A DNA stretch of 64,000 nucleotides. It comes from Euryodendron excelsum. Taxonomy: Eukaryota; Streptophyta; Magnoliopsida; Ericales; Pentaphylacaceae. Shown here in pieces: positions 50,001 through 60,900 of the stretch; position 1 is the first letter of the stretch, and each line of letters opens with the position of its first letter. The stretch spans positions 34,964,318 to 35,028,317 of the forward strand of contig CM065379.1 in the NCBI GenBank assembly GCA_033060915.1. Reading direction: 5' to 3'. The position numbers and the translations under genes are program-made. The notes beneath the pieces are model-generated. The model did no database searches, was not told the DNA's origin, and worked only from the letters and a program-made list of their open reading frames with translations.

Positions 50001-51530
50001 TTGGGTCGCAAGGTAGAAGATTTGGCGTCTGTTTTAGTGACTACTATATAATTTTTGACCTGGCTTCACTAGGAGTGACTCCGAAAAGTTCGGGAATGAT
50101 CTGTAAGGTTTCGAGTAGCCAGACTAGGCCGGGAATGGACGAGAACCCCTGAAAGAGTGTCTGAGAGGTAAATGGCTTGATGATTAAAGCCGAAGTAATT
50201 GAAAGAGTGATTTGCCTACTAGGGACAAAATGGTCATTTGATTTGAGAAAGCATCGAGATCAACTCGGAGTAGTCTATGAGAAGGCTTGAAGGTTAGAAA
50301 CACTATTAAGAGTGTTATGAGAGATTTCCATTTTGATATCCAGAGCTGGTATGGTTGGAAAAGACGAATGGCCCACTAGGGGCAAATTGGTCATTTCGCA
50401 CCGAGTTTACCAAAATGGACTCGGAATGGTCCAGAAAAGTATTGAAAGGTTTGGAATACTATTAGAAGCATCTTTAGAAGGTAACCGATTTGATACCTGG
50501 AGTCGGTGCGATTCCCGGAGACGATTGGATGCCTAGGAGCAAAATGGTCATTTTGACTGGATGCTCTCGGAATTAGTCTGGAAGCGAATGGACAGCACTA
50601 AAACGTGCTAGATTATCTTTGTGACAATCTTGGAAGGGTGGATTTACCACTCTAAGGTCTTAGGTACTTTTTCGAGAAGCGTGTTGGTAGGGCTCAATGG
50701 GCAGTTTGGTCGTTTTTCACCAAAATTGGCTAGCAGGCACTGGTGTTGACCTAGGTTTTGAGTGTTTCCGTCACTCTGACGATGTGTGATGAGTTGGTTT
50801 CCAAAGGTATCCTGTCCTTTGGTAAATGTGCCATAGCCAAGAGGCATGTTCGGTCTCGTAACATAATGGGTTCGTTGGCATTTCTGATGTCGACCTATTT
50901 TCTAGTGTTTTCGTCACTCTACTGGCTGAAATGTTTGTGGGTATTCCTATCACTCTAATAGGTGCATTTATTTTGGAGACTATCTGATCTCGAGTAGCTA
51001 CTGGATGGTCTTATCGCCTCAGGACCTTAGGTACTTTAACGATTAATGTGCCGAGTAGCGGACATTCTATGTTGGCGGGCTAGAAGGCGCTAGAAGTGAA
51101 CCATTCTACCATATCGGGGACTTGGGTTTCGTCCTGGTTAACGGGTGTGAAGAAACTTATCGTTCCGAGGGATTTTGTGCTTTTTTGGTAAACATGCTGT
51201 GCGAGATAGACTTATTGTCTGATGGATCAATTTTCTTGAAAGACATGCCAGATTGAGTTTGAATGGTCTGGACTAGAATTGGAACTGGGATTGAGGTTAA
51301 AATACAGACTTATTGTCTTTAAGAAGACGTGCTAACTGAAATTGGATTGAGCAATGCCCTAAGGGCATTTTGGTTATTTTGCCTTTATTAGGCTTGGCAG
51401 ACCCACAAAGCGGTTGATTAACTGGATTGAGTCTAGAAAACCGGTTTGGGCTTGAATGTGTCTGTGTTGATTCGAGCGTGAGTCTAGTTGGGTCGGAGAT
51501 TGCTGAGCGGGCAAAAATGGGGTGTTTACA
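47081..51530 (+). mobile_element. Giant solo LTR 3 (family A, 4,450 bp), plus orientation
   Basis: Starts TGTCGCACTCCAGTTTTT and ends GGGGTGTTTACA. Target duplication GATTT (47,076) and GATTC (51,531), one C/T difference. Removing it restores GACCTGATTCCTAAC, which matches the reverse complement of GGGAATCAGGTTAG inside this same LTR near 47,757. TATA-like CATTTATAGGC is at about 49,905. No coding. Confidence 0.9.
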
Positions 51531-52193
51531 GATTCCTAACAAAGGGATACGTAGGCAACCCTCATGGGTGCGGTCACAACATTTTTTAAAATTTAAATTT
51601 CCTTTTTCAAAGTCTCTCTCCAAATTTAAATTCTTTTCATGCACTTGTATATTATGCATCACATCATCCTTAAAGTGATAACACAAACCTCTTTCTAAAA
51701 TTCTTAAAGTGGATATAATTAGACATTTAGTAATTGGAGATTCTAAATGAGTGAACCTAGGGTGATAAGACATGTAGGTACCCTAAGGGCGAGATAGGGT
51801 GATAGCTTAGTATATCTTCCCTATACGTAATGAACCCCCAAACCTAGAATCACTGTTTTCGAAAGACCAAAATTGAGTCATTTTCTAAAAGGGCTTAAAC
51901 ATTTTCTAAAGGTTTCCAACCAATCTATTTTTCTCAAAAACCTTTTCTTAAGGAAGTTTTTCAAAAACTTTTCAAAAACTGTAAGTTTAGTTTTCAAATT
52001 TTACTTAGTTTTAGGCGACCTAACTCACGTTAACAAAGTTAGGTGGTGACTCCAAATTTTTTTCCTAAAACCCTTATTCAAATCAATTTCTAATTCAAAT
52101 TTAGTCACACTCGTCCTTCTAGAAGGATGAGTTCTAACGAGAGAATACTGTGTGTATTTCCTATACTCGAGTGTGAAAAATTAGGGTGCAACA
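51531..52193 (-). repeat. Fifth piece of the minus-orientation giant LTR (its 5' end)
   Basis: Minus-strand reading gives TGTTGCACCC at 52,193, then the GTTAGAACTCATCC, GGTGACCTAAC-type and GGTACCTACATGTC phrases shared with the starts of all other family A copies, and ends at GTTGCCTACGTATCCC near 51,547. Confidence 0.85.
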
Positions 52194-53000
52194 AGGTGTA
52201 GATAGAGATCGAAGATTTATCTCTAGATTTTGGCCTTATTTACAAGCTATGGGGATTACTTTAAAGTTCAGTACAGTTTTTCACCCCCAAATAGATGGTC
52301 AGATTGAGCAGACCATCCAAACATTGGAGGACATGTTGCAATCTTGTGTATTGGACCTTAAAGCATTGATATAGCACCTTACGAAGCTTTGTATGGCCAG
52401 AGGTGTCCTACACCATTATGTTGGAGTGAGGTGGGGGAAAGAAAGATGTTGGGACCAGAAATAATTTAAGATACAATTGACAAAATCAAGATGGTTCAAG
52501 ACAACTTAAAAATTGCACAGAGTAGCCAGAAAAGCTATGCGAACAACCAAAGAAGAGATATGGAATTTACTGAGTGTGACAGAGTATTCCTATGGGTTTC
52601 ATCTTGGAAATGGGTGATGCGGTTTGGCAAAAAGGAGAAATTAAGTCTGCAGTATATTGGGCCATATGAGAGTATTGAGAAAATTAAAACTATAACTTAT
52701 TGCTTGGCGTTACCTCCGGAAGTGTCTCGATTACATGATGTATTCCATGTGTCCATGTTATGCAAGTATATTCCAGATTCGTCGCATATATTGACTTATC
52801 AACCACTTGAATTGAAAGAGAACTTGTCTTATGAAGAGGAACCTGTTTAAATTTTAAATCGCAAGGAGTAAGTTTTACGTAAGAAGACTATACCGTTGGT
52901 AAAAGTCTTGTGGAGAAGTCATTTTGTTAAGGAAGCTACTTGGGAGAATGAAGAGAATATGAAAATTTAGTATCCTTATTTATTTCAACCAAGTAAGTGA
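52194..53000 (+). pseudogene. Gypsy integrase core (second half), GPY/F-like module and chromodomain-like end
   Basis: It resumes the core with DRDRRFISRFWPYLQAMGIT, FHPQIDGQIEQTIQTLEDML, broken by TAG at about 52,372. Then 52,491-52,850 encodes RFGKKEKLSLQYIGPYESIE and SRLHDVFHVSMLCKYIPD, the GPY/F-type C-terminal module. The last part, KTIPLVKVLWRSHFVKEATW then YPYLF, is a degenerate chromodomain-like ending seen in chromoviruses. Several stops are present. Confidence 0.88.
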
Positions 53001-53021
53001 ATTTCAGGACGAAATTCTTTT

Positions 53022-53030
53022 AAGGAGGGA
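53022..53030 (+). other. Polypurine tract of the gypsy element
   Basis: AAGGAGGGA directly precedes the 3' LTR start, the usual primer for plus-strand DNA synthesis. Confidence 0.8.
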
Positions 53031-54941
53031 TGAGTTATGAGATCCAACCCTTTCATTTAGAATTATTTATTTTAATTGCATGTGGATTAGCTTAATCAAG
53101 AAGCTTAAATGCCTTTGTTTAATGTGCATTATATTGGAACATTTTATTTGTCATTAACCTTGATTAATTAATTTTAGTGAAGGTTAATTAGTGCCAATCA
53201 AGAAATTAGTTTTAACAACTTAGTCATAGAGGTGCTTGTTGCTGTACTTTGTATGCTTGACATCTAGGTGTGTGCTTCAACAATTATATTGTGTGTGTGT
53301 GACACATGTGAGAATAGATATATAATATATCTATAGCTATTGGAAGGCCTCAAAAGAGAAGAAAGGAGCTCGAGTAGAAAGAGTGTAGTTTGTTAGAAAT
53401 TTTGTTTGGCAAGAGAGAAAGTGAAAGAAAAAGATGGAGAAATGGAAAGAAAAGCAGATAAAGAAAGGAAAAAGGAAGGGAAAACTTGTGTGGGCTTGAA
53501 CTAAGGTAAGAATATCTAATTCTATGTTTGTTCCTGTTATCTATTATTCATAGAATGAAGAAATTGATTAGTCTAGGATCTAAGTCAAGTTCTGCAGTCA
53601 GTACTGATACCCTTTAAGAGAATAATCATAACTTCTTCTAAAAAAGTCTAAATCTTACACCGTTTGATGCGTTTAAAACTAGACTCATATATCTTTCTAT
53701 AAATATAGGCTTAGAGTCTAGTTCCCTGTTAATTGATTCAAACTTCTTCATGTGAACGTTTTTTAGGACCCATGACCTATGGATTTGAAGATCAAGAAGT
53801 ACACTTTTCAATGGAATAAATATCAGCTTTAGATTCTTAGTATGTAGAAAGATATGATTAAAAGAGTGGACCTATGTTAGGTGATCATGGTTTAAACCTA
53901 GAGTTTTACACTCATTTGACTTTGGGTGGCTTTTGTAACCTTTTTAATGTATTTTAAACATTTCATATCATATTTTAATGATGTTTTTACCATATTTATA
54001 CTCATGTATTGAGTAATGTGATATGTGCTAGGTTCTGAAGCAAGTAAGCATACTTCAACTTCTTCAAATGAGTAATTTGACTATCACTTCTAGTGGTTTG
54101 GTCGCTTGAGGTGGGTGTATTAATTCTTAATGAATGTTGGTTAGAATATGAATATATGTTTATATGAGCTATGACTGTGTTGGATTCATATGAAATATTC
54201 ATTGAAATGGTTATGTGCTGGTTGTGATGTGGTTCAAAGCCAATGTATTAGATTGCATGACACTGTCCTGGGGATGTTGCCTATAAGACTATTTCATGCA
54301 TTGTACATCACTTTCCATGGGACATTGCATGTAAGACTATTTCATACATTATACATCACTGTCTAGGGGACGTTGCTTATAAGGCTAATTCATTCATGGA
54401 GCATGGCTGGTGGCCAACATGTGATAAACGTGATATGAGTTGTGCATAGTATAATTTGGTCTTGGAGCTAATACAATTCTTTTATTCATTGAATTGTGGT
54501 GATTATTTATCTTGAAGTGTTCTTGCTTACATTCTTGTGAGTTATTACATTCACTGAGCACGTAATTTGCTCACACCCCTACAGTGATTCCTCTTCAGGT
54601 ACCTGAACGAGCTTGAATCCATTGCTGAGTCTAGTTGTGTAAAGAGAGGTCTGTGACTAGATGAGGACGTTTGTACTCATTATATATTTTGTCACACTCT
54701 GTCATATGTAATATATGTATGGAGAGGGTTTTCATTTTCCTTGCATATACCTGTGGGTAGATGTTTGTACATCTCTTTTCTGTTATGTATATAGGCTTGG
54801 AATGTGTTTTGTTTATACTTGGTGAGAATCTCTTAGTATTTCTTGATTACATTATATTAATTGTAATGTTTAGAAGGTGAGTTTGTAAGGTCCATCTTAC
54901 CTTAAGAGGGTCATATAGCTACTTCTGGGGTGGGATAGCTT
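53031..54941 (+). repeat. 3' LTR of the gypsy element
   Basis: Begins TGAGTTATGAGATCC after the polypurine tract and ends near GGGGTGGGATAGCTT. It is collinear with the 5' LTR with scattered substitutions and small indels, including the repeated CCTATAAGACTATTTCAT phrases at about 54,290-54,370. Confidence 0.88.
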
Positions 54942-54968
54942 GAATGTAAACCTGGCCAATTTGAATGC
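54942..54968 (-). pseudogene. Upstream part of the exon split by the gypsy element
   Basis: Minus strand: acceptor CTTCTTCCCTAG followed from 54,968 by codons reading HSNWPGLH, up to the retroelement junction. The 27 bases here plus 139 bases at 24,833-24,695 make a frame that stays open to a stop. See the entry at 24,695. Confidence 0.4.
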
Positions 54969-54974
54969 CTAGGG

Positions 54975-55657
54975 AAGAAGAATTAATTTCACCGTCGTAC
55001 TCTTTCTCTCTTATCTTTTATTTGATAGCCTCTTTGTATATGTAAATCTTTTTCTTCTTGAGAGACTCTTTATGTATCTAACTACCTCAAGATATCATTC
55101 AGATAAACCTTTATCCAGATAAATTTGTGCTTGGTTTGAGAGTCCAAAACATATGGTCTTTGTGATAAAATAGAACTCTTGTTCGAAACTGTATTTGACT
55201 CGTTCGCCCGAGCCATTAGTAAGTTCGCTCGAGCCATCATCGAGTCATACGTCAAGTGATGCTCTCAGAATCTCTGATTAACCTTGGAAGTTCTGTATCA
55301 CTTGAGCCATGTGTTGATTCGCTGAGATATTGTCCGCTCGAGCCAACAACGAGCGATGCTCTTAGTATCTCAGATTTGCCTCCAACCTCTAATTGGCTCG
55401 AGCCAATCCTGCTTCGCTTGAGCTATTCCTCCTGCTTCCGGGATTGCTTGGTTATATCCATGAACTTTTACAGAGAATGAAATGAGACACTACTATGATG
55501 CATAAATCACCAAAAATACCTAACAGTATGCAAACAGGATCAACAAGGCTACTGTACAATACATGATTAGAGACTTCATATCAGAAAAATGAAAGCTTGT
55601 TGTTGGAAAAAATGAATGCTACTGTACGGAAAAATTTTAAGACAAAGATGAAAGAAC
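54975..55657. other. TE-like intron or intergenic stretch with CTCGAG repeats
   Basis: From about 55,195 to 55,430 the phrase GCTCGAGCCA or a variant recurs about seven times, each centred on the palindrome CTCGAG. It resembles the GTCGAC repeats of family B LTRs and may be an LTR fragment. No ends were found. Confidence 0.4.
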
Positions 55658-56673
55658 TGTTGAAATTATTTTCAAAATATATAATATATGTAATAGTTTT
55701 GGGGTTTTTCCATTTTGGTTTTGACTAGCTTTGAAGAAAGTCTTTATTGCCTTATTAAATGAATCCCACATCAAAAAGTGAGAAGTTTTGTAAGGCATTT
55801 ATAAATGCCAATAACTTTCTTTGTATTGCTTTAGAGCAATGATTGGGTGTAGCACTCAAGTGTGAGTATGTGTGCTAAGCCACATGTGCGCCACGCGCAC
55901 GTCTTGCGTGCGAGTCGCGTGGCGCAATGTGGCGCTTTAGTGGCGCACTTGGCACTTGGACACGTGGCACGTGCGCGTGTGGCGTGTGATCAAGACCATT
56001 GATTTTTGTCAATCATGATGATCAACGATCGGATGGCTAATACATAAGCAAAAAAGATCGTATGGTGAGAACCACACCTGATCATAGAGGTGTGATGTAT
56101 GATCTGATCAAATAATAAATAGATGCGATTTACACCGTTAGATTAAGAAAGGGGCGATCCGACGGCTGTGTTTAAACCTGCAAGTGACTGTTAGAAATCA
56201 GTTATTATTTGAATTCTAACAGTCATGCCTAGTCCAAAAAGACACCAAAATGTCTATAAAAACATGGCAAATTCGCAGACAAGAATATATAATTTTTCCT
56301 ACAACTTCGCTGTATATTGAAAGGCAATACAGTTCTTGATTCTTTTTTAGTTTTATTATTTATCTCTAAAGTCTGTTTTTGCAGAAATAGACATTCAGAT
56401 TCTTGGCAGACTTGATAATCAGAGGGTATTGGGGTCTGATTTCGTGTGTGCAACATGCAGTCAGAATTACAGATTTTTTTGGGCTCCATTGCATCTTGGA
56501 AGCGATTCGCCATTAACCCGGTGCACACCAGATTCTGAGAATTGGTGGGGGCGAATATCGTTTTAAGGAAAGCGATATTAATCGTGCCTTGGATGCGATT
56601 ATTCATCTTTTTCTTTCTTTTACAGATTTTTGAATTAACAAAAACTGTGTGACTATCCTTATTTGGGTCAACA
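55658..56673 (+). mobile_element. Solo LTR, ~1.0 kb
   Basis: Starts TGTTGAAATT and ends GGGTCAACA. AGAAC precedes it (55,653-55,657) and follows it one base beyond the end (56,675-56,679), a near-perfect 5-bp duplication. Inside are the phrase GAATCCCACATC common in plant LTRs, a GC-rich GTGGCGC-type block (about 55,885-55,985) and a TATA box TCTATAAAAAC at about 56,256. No coding. Confidence 0.7.
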
Positions 56674-56984
56674 GAGAACATTACGGAAGGTATTTCTTTC
56701 ACCATCATCAGCCATTAACAAAGAAAGATCCAAAGATGGACCCAAAGTAAGCCAATCCCACATCATTCTATAAAAACAGACATCAACTGTTATAAGAGTG
56801 CGGCACTGTTACAGCAGTTATAACATATAAGGATCTTAACAAGTTGATGATTACCCAAGTAAGGATATAGAGATTTAAAGTTGTCAACCAATCAGTCATC
56901 CAATGAGCATTCTTCAACATCTAAAAAAATACCACAAAAATTACATTTTGATTATAAAATGCATTTCAAAAAGTAATAACTTAC

Positions 56985-57119
56985 TTCTCGTAAATTCTTC
57001 TCTTTTTATGCGAGTCAATCCAGACATTTAGTAATTCCCTATGGTTGCAAACCACATATCTATTGCATCAGGTATAGCAAGGACAACAATGAGATCATTA
57101 AATCCGATTCTTACCGAGG
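56985..57119 (-). pseudogene. Possible upstream exon of the split minus-strand gene
   Basis: The minus strand has an acceptor-like tract TTTTTTCAG before 57,119 and a donor GAGAA|GTAAGT ending the exon at 56,985. The first half reads VRIGFNDLIVVLAIPDAIDM and then meets a stop; the second half reads ELLNVWIDSHKKRRIYE in another frame. Its last two bases AA plus the G of the exon at 54,968 make a Lys codon, so the splice phase agrees. I do not recognise the protein, and a later acceptor (CAACCATAG) is an alternative. Confidence 0.25.
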
Positions 57120-57420
57120 CTGAAAAAATAAAAATATTATGGAGCAAGGAAGCGGTAGGAATCTAATTATAAAGAAATAAAAAGGATTATTGGATTGCTT
57201 TATTAACCCCATGCTAACTTGCGAGCAGTTTTAGAACAGCTTGGTGCTAGTCAATTTGCGATCTGTTCTACGATAATAAAAAATTTAATGATGTAATTCC
57301 GAAGTATAGCCTAGTGGAGATATGGATGAGCTACAATCCCAAACGTCCTTTGAAACTTGGCTACCTCATTGGGGTTAGGCCTCGAGAGATTTGCCTTTTG
57401 TAAATTTTTTAGTCTTGGGA

Positions 57421-57565
57421 TGGATGATTTGCTTTTGACCAGACCGAAGAGGAAATTAGTCGATGTATGCATAAGGTGGCGGGGTCCTGTGATAGATGAC
57501 CTGCCTTTGACTACACCGGAGAGGGAATTAGTCGAGATGTGTGTAAGATGGTGCAGTACCCCTGA
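57421..57565 (+). repeat. 72-bp tandem duplication
   Basis: Two diverged units starting at about 57,421 and 57,493 share GATGA.TTGC.TTTGAC, AGAGG.AATTAGTCGA and GTAAG/ATAAG..GG phrases. The GGAATTAGTCGA core is familiar from dispersed plant repeats. Confidence 0.6.
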
Positions 57566-57688
57566 TCGCATAAAAACACATTAACGATATATTCAAATTT
57601 GTTTTCCATGTGGTCAGAATTAGACAGGAACCTATCACACCTACTCAAGGGAATTAGATTATAAGGGTTTTTGTTATTTGTCTTCTCT

Positions 57689-57720
<32 letters not shown>

Positions 57721-58735
57721 AAATCTTTCTTTAGAAGGGTAGCAATGCTAAAGCATAGTAACAAAATTCTCCTTTTTTTTTTTTTTGAAAATTTTCCTGA
57801 TTTATCCTGATACTTCTTGTAAACCAATTCGGAAATTATCTAAGACATTTTAAAATTTTTTGAACTTTTTGTTAATCTCTTTAATATGACTAATAATTCA
57901 CATTTCTTTCCAAGTTTATTGAATTATTAAGACAATTATAGACAGAGAACTCATATTTTAAAGATTTTATTGTACATATTGATTTTTCTAATAGAACTTT
58001 TTTTTCAAAGTATTATAGATATCTTTTCGATTAACTCCCGAATCACGAATTATTTTGATACTGGAAATTTCCCAGTCCCATATTTGTCACCGTGTACTAA
58101 ACTAACTAGATTTTGATTGGAATAAGACACCTATTTTCATATTTTTCTTGGTCCATCTCGTTAGATAAAGGTCATAAGGCCATTATCGTCTAAATGCTAT
58201 ACTAGTTCTTTCGGGGTATGTGGCCGATTAGACCCCTTCAAGGCCACTGTCGGGTAATCCCCCTATACGCGTACCTCTTTTTTCTTTGTCCCAGAAAAAC
58301 AAAAATAATAAATAAATAAAATAAAAAATACTTACCATGATTTAGGAAAAGGGGCAATCAACCTAAATTCTACAACAGAAGCATAGTATTATGTTACTGG
58401 TTGAATACAATCAGGAGATTACCAGACCCTCTCCAGAAAAAAATAAAAAAAATTAAACATGATATCAACAATAGCATAGTGTTATTGGGCTGAATTGGGC
58501 TTGAATCTCTACAACAGAAGCATAGTTTTATTAAGGGCCGTCTACAGTCCTACGGGCCTAAAGTCCACTCCTTAGAGTGATAAAATTGGCTGGGACCATG
58601 ATCCGAGCGCATGAGCAAAAAGGATAATTAAAGTAAAATAAAATTAATAATAACTTAGTTTCACTAGAAATCGAGTGGTTTCAAATTATGTCATTTCAAA
58701 ACTTCACGTAATGATCTAAGATTATGAACATTGAA
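57566..58735. other. AT-rich spacer before the copia element
   Basis: Contains long T runs at about 57,697-57,720 and 57,772-57,786 and a repeated CTACAACAGAAGCATAGT phrase (about 58,371 and 58,507). No gene was recognised. Confidence 0.5.
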
Positions 58736-59367
58736 TGTTAGAATATGAAATGTGTTATAAAACTAAAAGAATATAAAGCAAGTAAAATAACCAAACACAA
58801 TATATAATAAAATTAGTTTTTTTGGAACTGTCAAATAATAATTAAATAGTTTTTCTGAAACTATTAAGAATAAATCTTCCTGATCACCCAATACTTTATT
58901 TTTATCATAAGACAAAATATAAAATACAACTTGAACTTAAATATTTTACCTACACTCTTTGTTTTCTTCTCTCTTCTCTATTCTTTCTCCCTTATTCTTT
59001 CTCTCTCTTTTCTTCTTCTCTTCTTTTTTGGGCACCTCTTTAACTGCTCTCACTTTTCCTTTTATAGAAGAAGTAGCACTATTCATCAGTTTGGAATCCA
59101 ATACTCATTGAAAATATTGTTAGAATCTAATGCATTATATTCTAATGCTGGGAATCCACTCATACATAACACTCTTCCTTGGATGACTATAATACAAAAA
59201 TATGCCTCATTAAAACCTTGCTAGGAAAAACCCAATGGAAAAAGTATAATATTTTGTATAGCATAAAATGTTGTAGCTACGTTAAAACTATCTTGTTAAA
59301 ATCTTGCCAAGAAAAAAAAAACCCTATGGGAAAAAATCATTGGCGAAGGAAAAAAGAGTATAGTACA
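58736..59367 (-). repeat. 3' LTR of the copia element
   Basis: On the minus strand it begins TGTACTATACTC at 59,367, directly after the purine tract GACGGGGAG, and ends CATATTCTAACA at 58,736. A TATA box TCTATAAAAGG lies near 59,065-59,075 on the minus strand. Confidence 0.7.
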
Positions 59368-60900
59368 TGACTCCCCGTCATAAATATGACTGGTAAAATT
59401 TGATTACCTCACTTGTTCAGCATGAAAGATCTTTGAAACAACGTATGCCAATGTTGTGTACCAGTTTCTCAAATGTTACAGTTGGAAGTGTCTTTGTAAA
59501 TAGATCTACTAAGTTGTCACTTGAACGTATTTGCTAGACATCAATATCACCATTTTCTAAAGCTCATGTCCATAAAAGAACTTTGGTGATATATGTTTGG
59601 TTCTGTCACCTTTGATGTAACCTCCCTTAGTCTGTGCAACACATGCTGCATTATCTTCATATAATATCCTTGAGCTAACTTTGATCAATGATAGTCCGCA
59701 ACTTTCTTGAATATGTTGAATCATATATCTCAACCAAATGCATTATCGACTTGTTTCATAAATTGCGATAATCTCAGAATGATTTCAAGAAGTTACAGTT
59801 AGTGTCTGTTTTACAGATTGCCACGATATAGCAGTGTTTCCATAGGTAAATACATACCCGGTTTGTGATCGTACTTTATGTGGATCAAAGAGGTAACCAG
59901 TATCTGTATAGCCAACTAACTCTGATTCTGGTCCCTTTGAATAGAACATACCAAGATTTGTTGTTCCTCAAAGATAACGGAGCATGTGCTTCACCGTTTT
60001 CCAATGCCTCTGAGTTAGTGCAGAACTATATCTTGCCAGTAAATTTACAGAAAATATAATATCAGGTCTTATGCAATTTGCAATATACATAAGAGCCCTA
60101 ATAGCACTGAGGTATGGTACTTCAGGACCAAAGAGTTATTCACCGTCTTCTTGAGGGCGAAAAGGATTTTTTTGTATATTTAGTGATCGGACAATCATGG
60201 GAGAACTCAATGGACGAGCTTTATCCATATAAAATTGATTCAGAGCCTTTTTCGTATATGTGGACTGATGGATGATAATTCTATTTTCTAAGTGCTCAAT
60301 TTGTAGTCTAAGACAAAATTTCATTTTTTAAAGATCTTTCATGTCAAACTCCTTCTATAAATAATTAGCAGTTGGTGTAAGTTTTTTGGGAGTTCCAACG
60401 AGATTCAGATCATCAACATAGACTGAAATAACAACAAATCTAGATTTTGATTTCTTAATAAAAATGCATGGAAAAATTGTATTACTCACATATCTGTTTT
60501 TCAATAGATATTCATTGAGATGATTGCACCACATACGTTCAGATTGTTTTAACCCATACAAATATCTTTGAAGCTTGATAAAATATAAGTTTTGAAGTTT
60601 TGAAATATTTGCCTTTGGCATTTTAAATCCTTCAGAAATTTTCATATATATATATATATATGTATCATTATTTAATTCACCATATAAATATGTTGTTACT
60701 ACGTCCATCAGACACATATCCAGTTCTTCTATGACTGATAAACTAATCAACAATCTAAACGTAATTACATCCATTACAGGAGAGTATGTCTTATCGTAAT
60801 CAATACTAGGTCTCTATGAGAAACCTTGTGCTACTAGTCGCTCTTTATATTGCACGATTTCATTTTTCTCATTGTGTTTCGCACAAATACCCATTTATAT
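59368..60900 (-). pseudogene. Copia reverse transcriptase and RNase H, decayed
   Basis: Reverse transcriptase at 60,774-60,355 includes DVVTTYLYGELNND, MKISEGFKMPKANI, RYLYGLKQSERMWCNHLNEY and the intact catalytic YVDDLNLVGTP. It continues at 60,324-60,136 as LRLQIEHLENRIIIHQSTYT and MDKARPLSSPMIVRSLNIQK. RNase H follows in broken frames to about 59,400. A TA microsatellite at about 60,644-60,661 inserts extra Tyr-Ile pairs before MKISEG. Confidence 0.9.

Larger units (their letters stand above)
32736..52193 (-). mobile_element. Giant solo LTR (family A, ~3.9 kb net), minus orientation, hosting four further LTRs
   Basis: On the minus strand it begins TGTTGCACCCTAATTTTT (right end, 52,193) and ends GGGTGCTTATACA (left end, 32,736). 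Its own sequence is in five pieces: 32,736-33,437, 37,662-38,628, 40,387-40,438, 45,512-47,080 and 51,531-52,193, totalling about 3.9 kb once duplicated target bases are removed. It has no coding capacity. It interrupts the gypsy integrase core between FIVV and DRDRRFISRFW. A target duplication is unclear (possibly AGTTG/AGGTG). Confidence 0.8.
24839..54941 (+). mobile_element. Decayed Ty3/gypsy chromovirus-type element with nested insertions
   Basis: Order: 5' LTR, primer site, gag with two zinc knuckles, protease, reverse transcriptase, RNase H, integrase with zinc domain, GPY/F-like module, chromodomain-like end, polypurine tract, 3' LTR. That order and the C-terminal module fit plant chromoviruses. 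Two insertions interrupt it: a solo LTR (30,122-32,071) and a 19.5-kb stack (32,736-52,193). The native element is about 8.7 kb. The LTRs differ at about 10 positions in their first ~145 aligned bases, so it is old. A likely target duplication is AAATG (24,834) and GAATG (54,942). Many stop codons and lost catalytic residues make it dead. Confidence 0.92.

Noticed and set aside
51297..51773. 158-codon minus-strand open frame in the giant LTR stack
   Set aside because: It crosses the LTR 3 boundary at 51,530 and has no recognisable domain; chance frame.
33438..52193. Reading the region as a single satellite or CRISPR-like array
   Set aside because: The repeats are long, differently oriented LTR copies with target duplications, not regular short repeats with spacers.
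56229..56708. 159-codon minus-strand open frame
   Set aside because: It lies across the solo LTR end and flank and has no family resemblance.
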